Shown here: in pieces, positions 16,463-25,795 of the stretch | Layout: every line of letters starts with the position of its first letter | Position numbering within the stretch: position 1 is the first letter of the stretch | Assembly (NCBI GenBank): GCA_963676435.2 | Contig: CAXXOZ010000019.1 | Coordinates: 1 to 34,967, forward strand | DNA: 34,967 nucleotides | Source of the DNA: CAXXOZ01 sp963676435 | Lineage (GTDB): Bacteria > Bacillota > Clostridia > Lachnospirales > Lachnospiraceae | Direction: 5' to 3' | Notes under the pieces: model-generated | Told to the model about the DNA's origin: nothing | Databases searched by the model: none | The model's input: only the letters and a program-made list of their open reading frames with translations | Translations under genes and position numbers: made by a program

Positions 16463-17493
16463 ATGGGGAGTAAAATTATTGAATTAATAAACCCATTTGT
16501 ATATTGTGATATTGAAGAAATATTGCAGGGGAATAATGAATGGGGGAAATTTGAGAATAAGAAATTTTTAGTAACTGGTGCGGACAGTTTTATTGGGTAT
16601 TATTTAATTTTGACTTTATTAGCACAAAATGATTTGTATAAAAGAAACATCAAAATAGTAGCGTTTGGTGAAAAAGATGAAGTGCTGTTTCTAAAAGAAA
16701 TTTCTATGAGAACAGATATCGAATATTTTCAGTATATTAACCTAGAACTTGCGAAAGTTAAAGAATCAAATTATATAGTGTGGATTGAGGATGAAGAAAA
16801 GCATTTGGGTTCGGAAAAATCTTTATTGAAAGCAGAAGTGTTTTCTAGCCTCGCTATATATTTAAAACAGACACAGATTGATAAATTTGTGTTCTTTCTG
16901 ATGAAAGTTTTTATGGAGAAACATATAGAAATGGTGTTATTAAGGAAGAGGATATTGGATATTTAGATAATATTAAAAAAGATAATCTTTATCCTTCTTA
17001 TATGAGGATGCTTGAAAGTATGGTTTTTAATTTGAAAAACAATACAAATACTTGTGTAAATATTTGTCGAAAATCAATTACATATAGTGGATTTTTATCT
17101 AATTCAGAGACTGAAATTTTTAAGAATATGATATGTGAAATATATGAAAAAAATGAAGAAAAAGTAAAAAAATCATTTTGCTACTTAAGCGATTTAGTTA
17201 ATGGGATTTTTAAAATAATTATAGATGGAATAGATGGGGAAGTTTATAATATTTCAACAGATACAGAAGGTATTACAGTTAAAGAGTTTGAAAATGAATT
17301 GGCTTCTATTTTAGAAGAAAAAGATATAAAAAAAATTGAAAGTGATAGTTTTGAAAATTCATTTTTTAAAAATACTACAAAAGTTTTAGATAATAAAAAA
17401 ATATTATCAATTGGCTGGCAGCCTCAGGTAAGTCTTAGAGAGGGACTAGAACGTTCTTTAGATATATACAATTCAGCTAAGGAGGCTTTATGA
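16463..17493 (+). pseudogene. Degenerate SDR-family protein (second of three), one frameshift
   Basis: Starts at ATG 16463 after AGGAGG. The protein begins MGSKIIELINPFVYCD and has the same leading helix layout and spacing as the SDR at 12.9 kb (KFENKKFLVTGADSFIGYYL). The frame breaks at the T run 16895-16897; adding one T gives FFSDESFYGET and continues to 17493, about 343 residues. The cofactor loop is altered (GADSFIG for GATGLVG), and the place of the catalytic Tyr-xxx-Lys reads SYMRMLES with no Lys. It is therefore probably inactive as a dehydrogenase even when intact, and may be a structural or regulatory partner of the active paralog. The C-terminal ILSIGWQPQVSLREGLERS is conserved among the three. 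Confidence 0.75.
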
Positions 17494-19267
17494 CAGAGTA
17501 TATGAATCAATATGAAGAAGACTGGGCAGGAGCACCTTCTAGGATATTTGAAGATGATAAAAAAAAATAATTTTAATTATAAAAAACTTTTTAATAAAAA
17601 AGTTCTTTTGTATTGCAGTGAATTTTGGACAAAGACTCTGGAATATACTTTTTTAGAAACAAACAGAATTAAAAAAACCAATATAACCGTATATAAAGAT
17701 ATAAACCATTATGAAAAAATTGATTATATTATTTTTGATGCAGCACAAAGCTTGAATGAAAAAGAACCCTTAAAATACTTTGAAAAGTTAAATGAGGTTT
17801 TAGAGATTTCTTATCAAAAAGAGGCTCATTTGATAATGATATCAAGCTCTGAAATTTATGGAGAAATCAAAAAAGGTGTTAAATTTTCTGAATATGAGAG
17901 AAATAGAATAGATATAAAAAATAGCCTAAGAGCAGAAGTTTTACAATTTAGTGAAAGCTTATGCAAAGCAAAGTCTGAAGAAAATGGTATGAAATATACA
18001 ATTTTAAGGATTTCAGAAATCATCTGTGATGAAACGCCTGATAAAAATATTTTTAATTTAATAAAAGCAATAAAACAAGATGGAGATGCGTTTTTAAGGA
18101 CAAATGTTCCTGAAACATCTTATATTTATATAAGTGATGTTTTAACAGGTCTCTTTTTTGTATTAGTATATGGAAAAGATAATAGTGTTTATAATATTTG
18201 TGGTGATGAAGATGCGACAGACTTAGAACTTTATTCGATGATAAAAAAATATTTTCCAAATAGCAATATAAAAGTACAGGAAGATTTTGATGCAAAAGTA
18301 GCAAGAAGAAATGCAATTAAAAATACTAAATTAAAATCTCTTGGATGGAGCCCGGAAATTACAATTTCAGACGCGTTTGTTATTTCATGTAGCGCATATG
18401 AAAAAAAAGAAGATGTATTTATGTTTGATGATGCATATGATGGAAAACTTCAAACAATACAAAAACTATTATTATTGCATATTTTAGAGATTGATAGGGT
18501 ATGTAAAAAGCATAATATAAAATATTTTTTGGGTGGTGGAACTCTTTTGGGAGCCGTGAGACATAAAGGGTTTATTCCCTGGGATGATGATGCAGATATA
18601 ATGATGCTCAGGGAAGATTATGATAAATTTTTAAGTGTTGTGCAGAACGAAATAGGTTCAAATCTGTTTTTACAGACACCAAAAACAGATCAATTAAATC
18701 ATTGTGCATTCACAAAAATTAGACTTGATAATACTATATTTGCAACAAAATTTACAAGTAAATTTATGAAAATGCATAATGGAGTGTTTATAGATATTCT
18801 TGCACAAGATAAAACATCAAATACTAAGTTCATTAGTAAAATACATGTGTTTTTTACAAAGGTATTTAAGAGTATAGTATTTCATAAATGGGAAAGAACG
18901 AAAATAGAATCAGATAATAAAATAGTGTTTATAATTGCAAATATTTTAAGAGCAGTTTTACCAATAAAATTAGCAGAAAAAATCCAGAACAAAACATTAA
19001 CATTGTATAAAAAAAAGAAAAAAATCCCGATGGCTATATGATGGAATGGGAAGAAATGTTGGAAAAGGAAGATTTCCAATTAGTTATCTTGAAGAAACTG
19101 TTTACTGGGATTTTGAAGGATATAAACTACCAATTCCAAGAGAGTATGATTTATACTTGAAGTATTTATATGGTGATTATATGAAAATGATTCCGGTGTC
19201 TAAAAGGCATGTGAGTCATGATATAATTCAAATTGATTTAGGAGAATTCAGCGAATATTTAAAATAG
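17490..19267 (+). pseudogene. SDR-like domain fused to LicD phosphotransferase, two or more frameshifts
   Basis: ATG 17490 overlaps the preceding stop (ATGA) and follows GGAGG. The first frame reads MTEYMNQYEEDWAGAPSRIF and ends at a nine-A run (17559-17567). With one A fewer it continues NNFNYKKLFNKKVLLYCSEF. Residues up to about 310 are SDR-like (ISSSEIYGE, SYIYISDVLTG, LKSLGWSPEITISDA) but lack both the glycine loop and Tyr-xxx-Lys. From about 320 follows a LicD domain: FLGGGTLLGAVRHKGFIPWD with further aspartates, REDYDKF and GVFIDILAQD. A further frame change near 19013-19043 separates the LicD end (GRNVGKGRFPISYLEE, YLYGDYMKMIPVSKRH). The whole would be about 590 residues. Confidence 0.75.
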
Positions 19268-19293
19268 TAAACGATATGTTATGGAGGACTAAC

Positions 19294-21942
19294 TTGCAAA
19301 TTAATATTTTTATAAAAAATAATGGAAGTAATGAAAAATTAAAAGCTACCATAGATAGCTTAATATTTCAAAAAAAAGCTAAAAATTATTCAGTAAAGAT
19401 TTTTATTATTTCTAATAGTTTAAATTATTTTGAAGAAGAGAAAGATTTCGAATTTTTAAAGAAGAAAAACATTGATAGTTTTGTTTTTAATGTTGATGAG
19501 GAATTAGACTTTTATTCAAGAACAATATTAACGCTTCCAGAAAATGGTATTTCATATTTTTGTGAAAGTGGAGACCTGTTTTCGAAAAAGTTTTTTGTCG
19601 AAATAATGAAAGTGTCAGAAAAAGACTGGGATATTTGTATTTTTGACTGTATGAAAGATCCTGATTCTTTAGAAGCTATTCAAAGAGTAAATTTGAATTA
19701 TGATGTAAATCCTAACCAGATAAGAATAAGTAAAACTTTGTTTAGAAACAAAGCTATAGTTAAATATGGTATAGATAAAAATTATAAAGAATTTGCACTT
19801 TATAATATGTTGTATAGGTTATTGATAGATAATGAATTTATTTTAAGATTACCAAGAGATGTGGTTGCAATAAAAGGGATAGAAGGATTTACTGAAAATA
19901 AAAATGATGAAAAATGGTATATTTATGCATTTGAAAAATTTTATCCTGAATTGTTAGAATATTGTGTAAAATCGAAGAATAATATACCTATTTTTTTTCA
20001 GTATATTATTTATTGTGAACTGACAAAAAGATTTAAAGAAAATATTAATACAAAAAATAAGCATGTTATAGATGATAAAGTTGAAAAATTTTTTAAAATC
20101 TGTAGTAAGATTTTGTCATATATATCTTTAGATGTAATGTATAACATATATGATGTTAATAAAATGTACAATCCAAAACCATTAAGATTTGTTTTGACCA
20201 GATTTAAATATGGTCAAATTCCAAAGATTACAAAGGAAAAAGATGTTGAACAGAAAGATATTAATTTTCTAATAAATGAAGTAGTAGTTGACAGGCTCTC
20301 TGTTAACAAGGTTTTTATAGATGTTTTGGATATTACAAATGATGAAGTGATTTTAGAATGTGCTGGAGATTTTTATTATTTTGATATTGAAAATTTGAAA
20401 GTGCATTTTAACGGAAAACCATATAAGTTTGAAGAAACAACACGTTTTGCTCATACATCATATTTTGGAAAAACCATGATACATCAGTACACTTTCAGGG
20501 TTGTTCTGCCTACTACAGAATTTATTAATAAAAAAAATAATATTCAGTTTATATTTAAATATAATACAGAAGAAATTCCACTAGAAATAACTTCGAATAA
20601 ATACACTTCAAAAATTTCTTCTGTGCCAAATTCTTATTGTATATGCAATGGGTTTCTTATATATAAAGGTGAAAAAGATAAAAGTTTGATTATAAAAAAG
20701 GCAGGAAAGCTTTCAAGATTTCCTAAAGAATTAAAATTTTTAAGTCAGTGTGCTTTTGCCAGAGAGCATTCACGTCGTATGTTTATTATGCGTATGTTAT
20801 ATTGGTTCACAAAACCATTTTTTATTAATAAGAATATATGGATTACTTTTGATAAGCTTTATAAGGGTGGAGATTGTGGAGAATATCTGTTTAAATATAT
20901 TAGGAATCAAAAGCATAAAGATGTTGAAATCCAATACATCATGAATAGAAGTAGTGAAGATTATTATAGGCTAAAAAAAGAAGGATATAAACCAATTGCT
21001 TTTTCATCTATAAAAAACAAACTATATTTTATGAATTCAAAAGTAATAATGACAACACATGTGGGTGTTTGCGGATTTAATTCATTTAGTAAAGGTAATA
21101 TAAAATTTGTAGGGGATTTATTGAAATTTGATGTTGCATGTATTCAACACGGATTATCAGTACAGGACCTTCCAAATGATTATAATAGGCTTGTTAACAA
21201 TTTTAGACGATATTATTGTGCTTCACAAAATGAAATAGAGAATTTATCAAGGTCTATTATGGGATATGAAGATAAAAGTTTGCTAAAACTCACGGGAATT
21301 CCTAGGTATGATGGTTTAGTTTCTGATGATCAGAAGCAGATTTTAATAACTCCAACCTGGAGAAACTATATTGCTATGCCTCCTGTTATGGGAAGTGCAA
21401 GGCCGTATAACCCCAATTTTGTTAATACTGATTATTATAAAATCTATAATAAATTAATAAATGATCCAAGACTTATAGAAACGGCTAAAAAGAATGGTTA
21501 TAAAATTGTATATCTTTTGCATCCGGTTACTAGTTCTCAGATTGAGGATTATGAAGAAAATGAGAGTGTTGTATTGTTGTCGGCAGTGGGTGTGAATTAC
21601 GAAGAGATTCTTACACAGTCAAGTTTAATGCTAACAGATTATTCAGGAGTACAATTTGATTTTGCTTATATGAGAAAACCTGTATTGTATTATCATCATC
21701 CAAAACTTCCACCGCACTACGAAGAAGGCGGATTTTTCTATAAGGAACAGGGATTTGGTGAAGTCTATACCGAGCATGAATGTGTTGTTGCTACATTATG
21801 TAATTATATGGAAAATGGTTGTAAGGTAGACGACTATTATATTGAAAGAATAAATAAATTTTTTGGATACAATGATCTTAATAGCTGTAAACGTATTTAT
21901 GAGGATATGATTGAATACTTAAAAGAAAAAGATGTTATATAA
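19294..21942 (+). CDS. Bifunctional GT-A-like / CDP-glycerol glycerophosphotransferase (TagF-like)
   Basis: 882 residues from TTG 19294, which has GGAGG 6 nt upstream; the ATG at 19276 lies before that ribosome site. The first 100-250 residues resemble a GT2 glycosyltransferase fold (INIFIKNNGSNEKLKATIDS). A DxD motif is not obvious, so this part may be non-catalytic. From about 500 to the end lies the Glyphos_transf domain: TFDKLYKGGDCGEYLFKY, the catalytic-type His in CIQHGLSVQDLPNDYNR, ITPTWRN, LLHPV and LTDYSGVQFDFAYMRKPVLY. Such enzymes polymerise glycerol-phosphate or ribitol-phosphate units from CDP donors on teichoic acid chains. With the TarI-like gene upstream, a ribitol or other polyol phosphate is plausible. 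Frame intact despite many A runs. Confidence 0.9.
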   Translation: MQINIFIKNNGSNEKLKATIDSLIFQKKAKNYSVKIFIISNSLNYFEEEKDFEFLKKKNIDSFVFNVDEELDFYSRTILTLPENGISYFCESGDLFSKKFFVEIMKVSEKDWDICIFDCMKDPDSLEAIQRVNLNYDVNPNQIRISKTLFRNKAIVKYGIDKNYKEFALYNMLYRLLIDNEFILRLPRDVVAIKGIEGFTENKNDEKWYIYAFEKFYPELLEYCVKSKNNIPIFFQYIIYCELTKRFKENINTKNKHVIDDKVEKFFKICSKILSYISLDVMYNIYDVNKMYNPKPLRFVLTRFKYGQIPKITKEKDVEQKDINFLINEVVVDRLSVNKVFIDVLDITNDEVILECAGDFYYFDIENLKVHFNGKPYKFEETTRFAHTSYFGKTMIHQYTFRVVLPTTEFINKKNNIQFIFKYNTEEIPLEITSNKYTSKISSVPNSYCICNGFLIYKGEKDKSLIIKKAGKLSRFPKELKFLSQCAFAREHSRRMFIMRMLYWFTKPFFINKNIWITFDKLYKGGDCGEYLFKYIRNQKHKDVEIQYIMNRSSEDYYRLKKEGYKPIAFSSIKNKLYFMNSKVIMTTHVGVCGFNSFSKGNIKFVGDLLKFDVACIQHGLSVQDLPNDYNRLVNNFRRYYCASQNEIENLSRSIMGYEDKSLLKLTGIPRYDGLVSDDQKQILITPTWRNYIAMPPVMGSARPYNPNFVNTDYYKIYNKLINDPRLIETAKKNGYKIVYLLHPVTSSQIEDYEENESVVLLSAVGVNYEEILTQSSLMLTDYSGVQFDFAYMRKPVLYYHHPKLPPHYEEGGFFYKEQGFGEVYTEHECVVATLCNYMENGCKVDDYYIERINKFFGYNDLNSCKRIYEDMIEYLKEKDVI

Positions 21943-21995
21943 AATAAGTGTTCGAATGCAAAATGATTTATAAAAATAGAAGAAGCAGGGATATT

Positions 21996-22784
21996 ATGAG
22001 AAATATTAATCTATTAATTGCAGCACACAAAAAGTATAAAATGCCACTAGGAAATTTTTATATGCCGATTTTTGTAGGAAGTAAAAACAAGGTTAATATC
22101 GGCTATCAAAGAGACGATGAAGGAGAAAATATTTCAGAAAAGAATCCGTATTTTTGTGAACTTACGGCATTATACTGGGGTTGGAAGAATTTAGGCGGTG
22201 AATTCTTAGGATTGGTGCATTATAGGCGTTATTTTACAAATAAAAATTTTTTATACCGCTTATTTCATAAAAAACAAGACTGTATATTGGAAGATATTGA
22301 AATAAAAAATTTGCTGGAAGAAAACGAAATTATACTTCCTAAAAAACGAAATTATTATATTGAAACAATTTATTCACATTATTCTCATACTCACTATGAG
22401 AAAGATTTGATTTTAACAAAAAAAATAATTGGCGAAAAACATTCTGAATATTTAAAAACTTTTGATTTTGTTTTGAAACAGAAAAAGGCACATATGTTTA
22501 ACATGTATATTATGAAAAAGGAGTATTCTGATCAATATTGCGAGTGGTTGTTTGACATACTTTTTGAATTGGAGAAAGAAATTGACATTAAAAAATACGA
22601 TGCTTTTCAGGCAAGGGTGTTTGGTCGTATCAGTGAAATACTGCTTAATGTTTGGGTTTTGAAAAATAGATTAAAATACAAAGAAATAGGGTATATTAAT
22701 ATTGAAAATATTAATTGGTGTGTAAAAGGAAAAGCTTTTTTAGCAGCAAAGTTTAAAAAAGAAAAATACGGGAAAAGTTTTTAA
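21996..22784 (+). CDS. DUF4422-domain protein, probable glycosyltransferase
   Basis: 262 residues starting MRNINLLIAAHKKYKMP. AGCAGGG lies just upstream of ATG 21996; an in-frame GTG at 21948 would add 16 residues without family support. DUF4422 marks are the MPIFVGSKNKVNIGYQRDDE stretch, YFCELTALYWGWKNL, FLGLVHYRRYF and the late DAFQARVFGRISEILLNVW. The family is found in capsule and exopolysaccharide loci and is treated as glycosyltransferase-like, with donor and acceptor unknown. It is the last gene of the glycopolymer locus before the sulfation genes. Confidence 0.85.
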   Translation: MRNINLLIAAHKKYKMPLGNFYMPIFVGSKNKVNIGYQRDDEGENISEKNPYFCELTALYWGWKNLGGEFLGLVHYRRYFTNKNFLYRLFHKKQDCILEDIEIKNLLEENEIILPKKRNYYIETIYSHYSHTHYEKDLILTKKIIGEKHSEYLKTFDFVLKQKKAHMFNMYIMKKEYSDQYCEWLFDILFELEKEIDIKKYDAFQARVFGRISEILLNVWVLKNRLKYKEIGYINIENINWCVKGKAFLAAKFKKEKYGKSF

Positions 22785-23065
22785 AAAATTAAATATAAAC
22801 AAAGAATAGAGTGTGACAAATACCTGAAAATTTCTGTGTGATTACTAATAAAATATGGACAAGAAATTTCTTAAATGTTACAATATTAACAGTTCTGATA
22901 ATAAGAATAATGAATTCTATAGCAAAATAATGTAAGCCAAAGAGGGTTCGTTTTGTGGATTGAATTTTGGCTTATATTTGTATAATCGAAAACAATTAAT
23001 CCTAATATTAAAATTGAAAGAAAGGAAAATATATTCCGATTTATAATCGAAATATAAGAACAGTA
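22785..23065 (+). other. Intergenic leader before cysD
   Basis: 281 nt without a gene. It holds one strong hairpin, TAAGCCAAA (22933-22941) with TTTGGCTTA (22966-22974) and a 24-nt loop. The 11-mer TATAATCGAAA occurs twice, at 22981-22991 and 23042-23052. The first copy contains a possible -10 (TATAAT) with TTGAAT at 22960-22965, but the 15-nt spacer is short. The hairpin lacks a clear T run. I see no SAM- or T-box-like consensus. Confidence 0.5.
22933..22974 (+). terminator. Hairpin between glycopolymer and sulfation genes
   Basis: 9-bp perfect stem with TATATTTG after it instead of a T run. It could end the upstream operon weakly or be part of a cysD leader. Confidence 0.4.
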
Positions 23066-23965
23066 ATGAGCAATTTAACACATTTAGACAATCTGGAGGC
23101 AGAAGCAATTTATATAATGCGAGAGGTCGCTGCTGAGTTTTCAAATCCTGTAATGCTTTATTCAATTGGTAAAGACAGTTCAGTAATGCTACATTTAGCT
23201 ATGAAAGCATTTTATCCTGAAAAGCCACCTTTTCCTTTTATGCATATTGATACTACATGGAAATTTAAAGAAATGGTTACATTTAGAGACGAAACTGCCA
23301 AGAAGCTTGGTATAGAATTAATAGTATACACAAATGAAGATGGAGTAAATCAGGGGATTAATCCATTTGATCATGGATCGGCATATACTGATATTATGAA
23401 AACATCTGCTTTAAAAAAGGCATTAGATTTATATAAATTTGATGCAGCATTTGGTGGGGCAAGAAGAGATGAAGAAAAATCTCGTGCAAAGGAAAGAATT
23501 TTTTCTTTTAGAAATGCTGAACATGCATGGGATCCTAAAAACCAGAGACCGGAAATGTGGAAATTATTTAACACATCAATAAATAAAGGTGAATCAACTC
23601 GTGTATTCCCATTATCAAATTGGACAGAAAAAGATATCTGGCAATACATAAAAAGAGAAAATATTGATATAGTACCTTTGTATTTTGCAAAAGAAAGACC
23701 TGTAGTAGAAAGAGATGGCAATATAATTCTAGTCGACGATGATAGAATGAGACTGAATGAGGGTGAAAAACCTGAAATGAGATATGTTAGGTTTAGAACA
23801 CTTGGTTGTTATCCTCTAACTGGTGGAATAGAGTCAAGAGCAAATAACTTAGATGAAATCGTAGAAGAAACCCTTGCAGCTGTAGCTTCAGAACGTACAA
23901 GCAGAGTTATTGATAATGAAGCAGCTGGAAGTATGGAAAGACGTAAGAGAGAGGGGTACTTTTAA
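23066..23965 (+). CDS. cysD: Sulfate adenylyltransferase small subunit (CysD)
   Basis: 299 residues, full length for CysD. The PP-loop is seen as YSIGKDSSVMLHLA, then FMHIDTTWKF, the AFGGARRDEEKSRAKERIFS block and RTLGCYPLTGGIES. With CysN it adenylates sulfate to APS using ATP. It starts at ATG 23066, collinear with known CysD (LTHLDNLEAEAIYIMREVAA), although no good Shine-Dalgarno site is visible. The next gene is 2 nt away. Closest functional analogy by arrangement is NodP with NodQ, which feed sulfotransferases in rhizobia. Confidence 0.96.
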   Translation: MSNLTHLDNLEAEAIYIMREVAAEFSNPVMLYSIGKDSSVMLHLAMKAFYPEKPPFPFMHIDTTWKFKEMVTFRDETAKKLGIELIVYTNEDGVNQGINPFDHGSAYTDIMKTSALKKALDLYKFDAAFGGARRDEEKSRAKERIFSFRNAEHAWDPKNQRPEMWKLFNTSINKGESTRVFPLSNWTEKDIWQYIKRENIDIVPLYFAKERPVVERDGNIILVDDDRMRLNEGEKPEMRYVRFRTLGCYPLTGGIESRANNLDEIVEETLAAVASERTSRVIDNEAAGSMERRKREGYF

Positions 23966-23967
23966 TC

Positions 23968-25794
23968 ATGAAAAGTATGTTGAAATTTTTGACCTGTGGG
24001 TCAGTAGACGATGGAAAATCAACACTGATTGGTCATATGCTTTATGACGCGAAATTAATATTCGCAGACCAGGAAAGTGCGTTAGAACTTGATAGCAAAG
24101 TTGGTAGTAGAGCAGGTGAAATTGATTATTCTCTTCTTTTAGATGGTTTAATGGCAGAAAGAGAGCAAGGTATTACCATTGATGTTGCATATAGATATTT
24201 TACAACCGATGAAAGATCATTTATTGTTGCGGATTGTCCGGGACATGAACAATATACCAGAAATATGGCGGTAGGAGCTTCCTTTGCTGATCTTGCAATA
24301 ATTTTAGTTGATGCAGCAAATGGAGTGGCACCTCAGACAAGACGTCATGCAAGGATATGTTCATTAATGGGAATAAAACATATCATTTTAGCAGTAAATA
24401 AAATGGATTTAGTTAAATATGATAAAGAAACATTTGAAGACATAAAGCGTGAGTTTTTATCTTTATCAGCTAATCTTAATTTTAAAGAAGTTCATGTTAT
24501 TCCTGTATCAGCAACAGAAGGTGATAATTTGACAACAAAATCAGCAAATACTCCGTGGTATGATGGAACACCTATGCTTGAGTATCTTGAAAATGTTGAT
24601 GTAGAGTCTGAAACTTTATCTCAGGGATTTGCTATGCCTGTTCAAAGAGTTTGCAGACCAGATCATACATTCAGAGGATTTCAGGGACAAATCGAATCAG
24701 GAAGTATTAATGAAGGTGATGAGGTTTTAGTTTATCCAAGTGAAGAAAAAGCAAAAGTAAAATCACTTTATGTGCTTACAAATAAAGTTGATAAAGCCAT
24801 TGCAGGTCAGCCAGCGACAATACAACTTGACAGAGAGGTTGATGTTTCAAGAGGTTCTGTTTTAGTTAAAGATGAAGATCCTGAAATCAGTGATATGTGT
24901 ACATCGACAATATTGTGGATGGACAATGATAATCTTGTAGCAGGCAGAAACTATATTTTTAAATGTGGAACCATGAGTATACCGGCAACCGTTTTAAATA
25001 TAAAACATAAAGTTGATATACAGTCAGGAAAGCATCTTTCAGCAAATAATTTAAATAAAAATGAAATTGGGAAATGTGATATTGTTACATCCAAGCCAAT
25101 TGTTTTTGATAACTTTGAAAATATACCAGCACTGGGTTCTTTTATCTTAATAAATAGAGTGACAAATATGACTGCGGCATGTGGAACTATAGAACATAGT
25201 CTTCGCAGATCAAAAAATGTTATCTGGCAGGAAAGTGATATTACAAAAGATATCAGATCACAACAGAAGAATCAAAAACCATTAACCTTGTGGTTTACGG
25301 GACTTTCAGGATCAGGGAAGTCTACTCTTGCAAATGAGCTTGAAAAAAGATTGGTTGCAAGTGGAAAACATACTATGCTTTTAGATGGTGATAATGTAAG
25401 ACATGGCCTTAATAAAGATTTAGGGTTTACAGAAGCGGACAGAGCAGAAAATATTCGACGTATTTCAGAAGTTGCAAAACTCATGAATGAAGCAGGACTA
25501 ATTGCTATAACAAGTTTTATATCTCCATATATATCAGATAGAAAACTTGCAAGAGAAATAATTGGAACCGATTTCGTAGAAATACATGTTAATACACCTC
25601 TTGAAGTTTGTGAAGAAAGAGATGTAAAAGGTCTTTATAAAAAAGCTAGGGCAGGAGAAATTCCAAATTTTACAGGCATTTCATCAGTTTATGAAGAACC
25701 AGAGAATCCGGAAATAGTAATAGAAACATCAGATTTTAGTATTGAGAAGTCAGTAGATTTTTTATTAGAAAAATTGGAAAGTCTGGGGTTATAA
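23968..25794 (+). CDS. cysNC: Sulfate adenylyltransferase large subunit fused to APS kinase (CysNC)
   Basis: 608 residues. Residues 1 to about 425 are the GTPase subunit CysN: GSVDDGKSTLIGHM (P-loop), DCPGHEQYTRNMA (G3), NKMDL (G4), then EF-Tu-like beta barrels. From about 430 comes an APS kinase domain: TLWFTGLSGSGKSTLANEL, LLDGDNVRHGLN and ENIRRISEVAKL. GTP hydrolysis drives APS formation with CysD, and the kinase phosphorylates APS to PAPS. The N-C fusion is known in proteobacteria and in NodQ. Key residues are intact in both halves. Start ATG is 2 nt after cysD; stop is 1 nt before the next ATG. Confidence 0.96.
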   Translation: MKSMLKFLTCGSVDDGKSTLIGHMLYDAKLIFADQESALELDSKVGSRAGEIDYSLLLDGLMAEREQGITIDVAYRYFTTDERSFIVADCPGHEQYTRNMAVGASFADLAIILVDAANGVAPQTRRHARICSLMGIKHIILAVNKMDLVKYDKETFEDIKREFLSLSANLNFKEVHVIPVSATEGDNLTTKSANTPWYDGTPMLEYLENVDVESETLSQGFAMPVQRVCRPDHTFRGFQGQIESGSINEGDEVLVYPSEEKAKVKSLYVLTNKVDKAIAGQPATIQLDREVDVSRGSVLVKDEDPEISDMCTSTILWMDNDNLVAGRNYIFKCGTMSIPATVLNIKHKVDIQSGKHLSANNLNKNEIGKCDIVTSKPIVFDNFENIPALGSFILINRVTNMTAACGTIEHSLRRSKNVIWQESDITKDIRSQQKNQKPLTLWFTGLSGSGKSTLANELEKRLVASGKHTMLLDGDNVRHGLNKDLGFTEADRAENIRRISEVAKLMNEAGLIAITSFISPYISDRKLAREIIGTDFVEIHVNTPLEVCEERDVKGLYKKARAGEIPNFTGISSVYEEPENPEIVIETSDFSIEKSVDFLLEKLESLGL

Positions 25795-25795
25795 A

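Noticed and set aside
22785..23065. SAM (S-box) riboswitch before the sulfate genes
   Set aside because: The conserved core and kink-turn pieces are not visible; only one simple hairpin is present.
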